NCBI RefSeq assembly: GCF_000716335.1
Contig: NZ_KL591011.1
Location: 146,411 to 210,410, forward strand
Origin: Streptomyces sp. NRRL S-118
Lineage (GTDB): Bacteria > Actinomycetota > Actinomycetes > Streptomycetales > Streptomycetaceae
Direction: 5' to 3'
Length of the DNA stretch: 64,000 nt
A program made the position numbers and the translations under genes. Shown in pieces: positions 60,938 to 64,000 of the stretch. Within the stretch, counting starts at the first letter, position 1; each line of letters starts with the position of its first letter. A model generated the notes under the pieces. That model saw only the letters and a program-made list of their open reading frames with translations, was not told the DNA's origin and searched no databases.

Positions 60938-62743
60938 GTGGCCGGGCGCATCGAAGACTACGCACTCATCGGAGACATGCAGACCGCCGCGCTGGTCTGC
61001 CGGGACGGCACGGCCGACTGGCTGTGCCTGCCCCGCTTCGATTCGCACGCCGTCTTCGCAGGAATCCTCGGGACCGAGGAGCACGGTTTCTGGCGGATCG
61101 GGCCGGCGCACGCCGCCGACGCCGAACCGGCGGTCGCCGACCGGCGGCGTTACGTCGGCGACTCGCTCATCCTGGAATCCGAGTGGGACACCCCGGGCCG
61201 CGGCACCGTGCGCGTCACCGACTTCATGCCGCCGCGTGACGGCGCCCCGCAGCTGGTGCGGATCGTGGAGGGCGTCAGCGGCCGGGTGCGGATGCGTTCC
61301 GCGCTGCGGATGCGGTTCAGCTACGGGCGGGTCGTGCCGTGGGTCCACAAGGTCGACGGGCGCACGGTCGCCGTCGCGGGCCCCGACTCGGTGTGGCTCG
61401 ACACGGACGCCGAGACGCACGGCGAGCACCTGACCACCTACTCCGATTTCACCGTCTCGGCGGGCGAGAAGGTCGCGTTCACCATCAGCTGGCAGCCCTC
61501 GCACCACCAGCAGCCGCCGCTGCCGGACCCGCAGGCCGCGCTGAAGGCGACGGCCGAGTTCTGGCGCGAGTGGGTCGACCACTGCACCTACCGCGGGCCG
61601 TACCGCGAGGCCGTCGTCCGCTCCCTGATCACGCTGAAGGCGCTGACGTACGCCCCCACGGGCGGCATCGTCGCCGCGCCGACCACCTCGCTGCCCGAGG
61701 ACATCGGCGGCGTCCGGAACTGGGACTACCGCTACACCTGGCTGCGTGACGCCGCGATCACCCTCTCCTCGCTGCTGCGCACCGGCTACCGCGAGGAGGC
61801 CCGCGCCTGGCGCGAGTGGCTGCTGCGCGCGGTCGCCGGCGACCCGGAGAACCTCCAGATCATGTACGGCATCGCGGGCGAGCGCGAGCTGGGCGAGGCC
61901 GAGCTGGACTGGCTGCCGGGCTACGAGAACTCCGCCCCGGTCCGGGTCGGCAACGGCGCCGCGGCGCAGCTCCAGCTCGACGTCTACGGCGAGGTCACCG
62001 AGGCGCTGCACCTGGCCCACATGACGGGCCTGGCGCGCAACGACTACGCCTCGCTGCTCCAGCTGAAGCTGATCAAGTACCTCGAGGGCCACTGGAACCA
62101 GCCCGACGAGGGCATCTGGGAGGTCCGCGGTCCACGCCGCCACTTCGTGCACTCGAAGGTGATGGCGTGGGTCGCCGTCGACCGGACGATCAAGCTGATC
62201 GAGTCGGGGGACGCGGACGGCCCGCTGGAGCAGTGGCGCGACCTGCGCGACGAGATCCACCGGGACGTGTGCGAGAAGGGCTACGACCCGGAGCGCAACA
62301 CCTTCACGCAGTCGTACGGCTCGAAGGAGCTGGACGCCTCCCTGCTGCTGATCCCGCAGGTCGGTTTCCTGCCGCCGGACGACAAGCGCGTCATCGGCAC
62401 GATCGAGGCGATCCAGCGGGAGCTGTCCACGGAGGACGGCTTCATCCTGCGCTACCCGACCGAGGGCTCCGAGGAGGGCGTGGACGGGCTGCCGGGTGAC
62501 GAGGGCGCCTTCCTGGCGTGTTCGTTCTGGATGGCCGACGACCTGGCGATGATCGGCCGGGTCGACGAGGCGCGCAAGCTCTTCGAGAAGCTGCTGGCGC
62601 TGCGGAACGACCTGGGGCTGCTGGCGGAGGAGTGGGATCCTCGCCTGCAGCGCCAGGTCGGGAACTTCCCGCAGGCGTTCAGCCACGTGCCGCTGATCGA
62701 CACGGCCCTGCGGCTGACGGCCTCGGGCGCGTACGGGGGCTGA
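60938..62743 (+). CDS. Glycoside hydrolase family 15 protein
   Basis: A 601-aa protein of the glucoamylase/trehalase-type GH15 family. It opens RIEDYALIGDMQTAALVCRD, the N-terminal beta-sandwich start, and the (alpha/alpha)6 barrel has NWDYRYTWLRDAAIT and a catalytic Glu-containing GIWEVRGPRRHFVHSKVM. Actinobacterial members include trehalases. No signal peptide, so it acts on internal glycogen, maltodextrin or trehalose. The GTG at 60938 follows TGGAG; upstream starts at 60914 and 60932 are possible. Confidence 0.9.
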   Translation: MAGRIEDYALIGDMQTAALVCRDGTADWLCLPRFDSHAVFAGILGTEEHGFWRIGPAHAADAEPAVADRRRYVGDSLILESEWDTPGRGTVRVTDFMPPRDGAPQLVRIVEGVSGRVRMRSALRMRFSYGRVVPWVHKVDGRTVAVAGPDSVWLDTDAETHGEHLTTYSDFTVSAGEKVAFTISWQPSHHQQPPLPDPQAALKATAEFWREWVDHCTYRGPYREAVVRSLITLKALTYAPTGGIVAAPTTSLPEDIGGVRNWDYRYTWLRDAAITLSSLLRTGYREEARAWREWLLRAVAGDPENLQIMYGIAGERELGEAELDWLPGYENSAPVRVGNGAAAQLQLDVYGEVTEALHLAHMTGLARNDYASLLQLKLIKYLEGHWNQPDEGIWEVRGPRRHFVHSKVMAWVAVDRTIKLIESGDADGPLEQWRDLRDEIHRDVCEKGYDPERNTFTQSYGSKELDASLLLIPQVGFLPPDDKRVIGTIEAIQRELSTEDGFILRYPTEGSEEGVDGLPGDEGAFLACSFWMADDLAMIGRVDEARKLFEKLLALRNDLGLLAEEWDPRLQRQVGNFPQAFSHVPLIDTALRLTASGAYGG

Positions 62744-63027
62744 CGGCGGTAGCGGATCGCCCAGGTCGTCATCAATGCGTACGACCGGGGCATGCCGAGC
62801 CGCGTCGACGGTGAGTCAAGCCGCCCCGAAGGACGCGCCTTTCAGATCCACAAGGCCTTCACCACAAGCTCGTGACACGATCCGAGCGCGACTACCTGCT
62901 CTTTCCATCTAAGAGTGGTCCGAGACCCACGGCGCGGCTCGAGGACCCGCATGTCCGTCGGCTTCGCCCGGGTTCGTACGCGCACGGGCGGGGCTGAGCC
63001 TCGGGGATGCCTGCTGGAAGCGGGCCT
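62744..63027. other. Convergent intergenic region, GH15 / DAGK
   Basis: About 284 bp. A short frame (62757-62873) reads IAQVVINAYDRGMPSRVDGE and ends in a stop; it has coding-like codon use but no start or known family and may be a gene remnant. No clear terminator hairpin found. Confidence 0.3.
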
Positions 63028-63969
63028 TCAGTGGCGCACCGCGCGCTCGGGCGGGAGCCCCGGCCGGTCCTTCGGCAGCAGCACACGCAGGGCACCCTGC
63101 CGAATTCCGCACACGACGGGGAGAGGAAGCCGCACGGCTTCGCCGTCGATGCCCGCGTCCAGGTGCCCGACGTCACCGTGCATCGTGATGCAGGGAGCCG
63201 ACCAGACGACACCCCCTTCGCCCAACGGGCCGGCACCGCGCTTGTGCTGTCGCAGTTCGCCGCGCAGATGCCGCAGGAGGTCCGGGGGCGGCTGAGCCGG
63301 GCGTTTGAGGACGATGGCGCCCAGTTGTCCGGTGGCGAGTGAGAAGCGACGCCCCAGCCAGCGCGGTGTCGCCAGGTGGTAGGGGTTGTTGGAGATCAGC
63401 ACGACTTGCGGGAAGTCGACGGTCCCCCATGGTGTGTCCACGCGGGCCTCGACCCACTGCTTGCCCTTGACGTAGTCGGGCGCCACCGCGGCGAAGGCGC
63501 GTGGCTTGTCCTCCCGGTACCCGGGCTCCAGCAGGGCGTCGGCGTACACACCGAAGGAGACGTTGTTGACGAAGACACGCGGGCCCACCACCCCCAGGTC
63601 GACCTGCGCGGGCTCACCGTCGACCAGAGCGTCCAGCGCCCGCGCCGGGTCGCGCAGATCGAGGCCCAGGTCCCGGGCGAAGTGGTTGCGGGTGCCCGCC
63701 GGGACCACGACCAGCGACCGGTCCGTTTCGGCGGCCACCGCGGCGACCGCCGACACGGTGCCGTCGCCGCCCGCGGCCCCCAGCACCTGGGCACCCTCCT
63801 CGACGGCGTTCCTCGCGAGCGACGTCGCGTCCCCTTCCGCACTGGTCGTCCGGACCCGGGCTCCCATGTCCTCGGCCCGCGGTACCAGGCCGTAACGAGC
63901 TGTCTTGCCGCCGCCCGAGCGTGGATTCGTCACGATCACCACCCGGGCACGCGTTCGAGCGCTGGCCAT
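63028..63969 (-). CDS. Diacylglycerol kinase-like lipid kinase
   Basis: A 313-aa protein of the DAGK catalytic family. It has VTNPRSGGGKTARYG, GAAGGDGTVSAV (the GGDGT nucleotide motif), PAGTRNHFARDLG and a C-terminal beta-sandwich domain. It phosphorylates a lipid or long-chain base with ATP; the substrate is unknown. Start ATG at 63969, near the window edge; the promoter is outside or at the boundary. Confidence 0.88.
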   Translation of the reverse strand: MASARTRARVVIVTNPRSGGGKTARYGLVPRAEDMGARVRTTSAEGDATSLARNAVEEGAQVLGAAGGDGTVSAVAAVAAETDRSLVVVPAGTRNHFARDLGLDLRDPARALDALVDGEPAQVDLGVVGPRVFVNNVSFGVYADALLEPGYREDKPRAFAAVAPDYVKGKQWVEARVDTPWGTVDFPQVVLISNNPYHLATPRWLGRRFSLATGQLGAIVLKRPAQPPPDLLRHLRGELRQHKRGAGPLGEGGVVWSAPCITMHGDVGHLDAGIDGEAVRLPLPVVCGIRQGALRVLLPKDRPGLPPERAVRH

Positions 63970-64000
63970 TACCGCACCCCCTCTCCACGTTCAAGCCGGC

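Noticed and set aside
62744..63027. tRNA gene or integration site after the GH15 gene
   Set aside because: Checked for a cloverleaf and a TTCRA-type T-loop; none found, and no integrase or direct repeats are nearby.

Overview
The window is about 73% GC. Strong third-position GC bias, GTG/TTG starts, ATGA/TGATG/GTGA start-stop overlaps, terminators without T-tracts and genes such as sflA, an FxSxx-COOH operon and streptogrisin-type proteases all point to a Streptomyces core chromosome. From memory, the order dnaE2 ... sflA ... der-plsC-cmk-tyrA-aroH ... rluB-scpB-scpA-parA-ald-pyrG matches the SCO1734-SCO1777 part of the S. coelicolor chromosome; no alignment was run. I see no rRNA, tRNA, CRISPR array, insertion sequence or prophage.

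Layout. 1-11 kb: the 5' end of a PAS-domain gene, a sortase-anchored lytic polysaccharide monooxygenase (LPMO), a secreted lipase, a translationally coupled dnaE2 and ImuB-like Y-family gene behind a LexA-type box, a membrane protein, a secreted S1 protease and an alpha/beta hydrolase. 11-21 kb: a complete FxSxx-COOH RiPP-like operon (precursor fxsA, radical SAM fxsB, TIR-like fxsC, ATPase/TIR/NB-ARC/TPR fxsT). It is divergent from a SLATT-type DUF4231 membrane protein, which is followed tail-to-tail by a SLOG-fold nucleotide-binding protein, and then a second S1 protease. 22-33 kb: a Cys-tailed DUF5685 protein, the SepF-like SflA, an acyl-CoA dehydrogenase with a dyad operator, an MFS exporter, a PAP2 phosphatase, an I78 inhibitor, a WYL regulator and a GT4 glycosyltransferase pair. 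33-39 kb: a divergent branched-chain-amino-acid-type ABC system whose two permeases and first ATPase are fused into one 925-aa polypeptide.

38-46 kb: an Rpf-like cell-wall hydrolase, conserved hypotheticals, the housekeeping cluster aroH-tyrA-cmk-plsC-der, a DUF952 protein and a Rieske lipoprotein. 46-49.6 kb: an ADP-ribose-themed operon (NrtR-like Nudix regulator, ADP-ribosylglycohydrolase, COG3541-type nucleotidyltransferase) with a leader ORF and an upstream dyad, facing a second nucleotidyltransferase of the same type. 49.7-64 kb: rluB-scpB-scpA-RHH protein-parA (chromosome segregation), ald, a TPR/ATPase protein, an ADP-ribose pyrophosphatase-type Nudix protein, pyrG, a GH15 hydrolase and a diacylglycerol-kinase-like protein.

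The least understood parts are the fxs operon with its SLATT/SLOG neighbours and the Nudix-ARG-NTase operon. A recurring oddity is loss of catalytic residues: FxsB's HEXXH motif reads RGFRR, the Y-family partner of DnaE2 lacks metal-binding acids, and LivF and the TPR ATPase carry Arg in place of the Walker A Lys.
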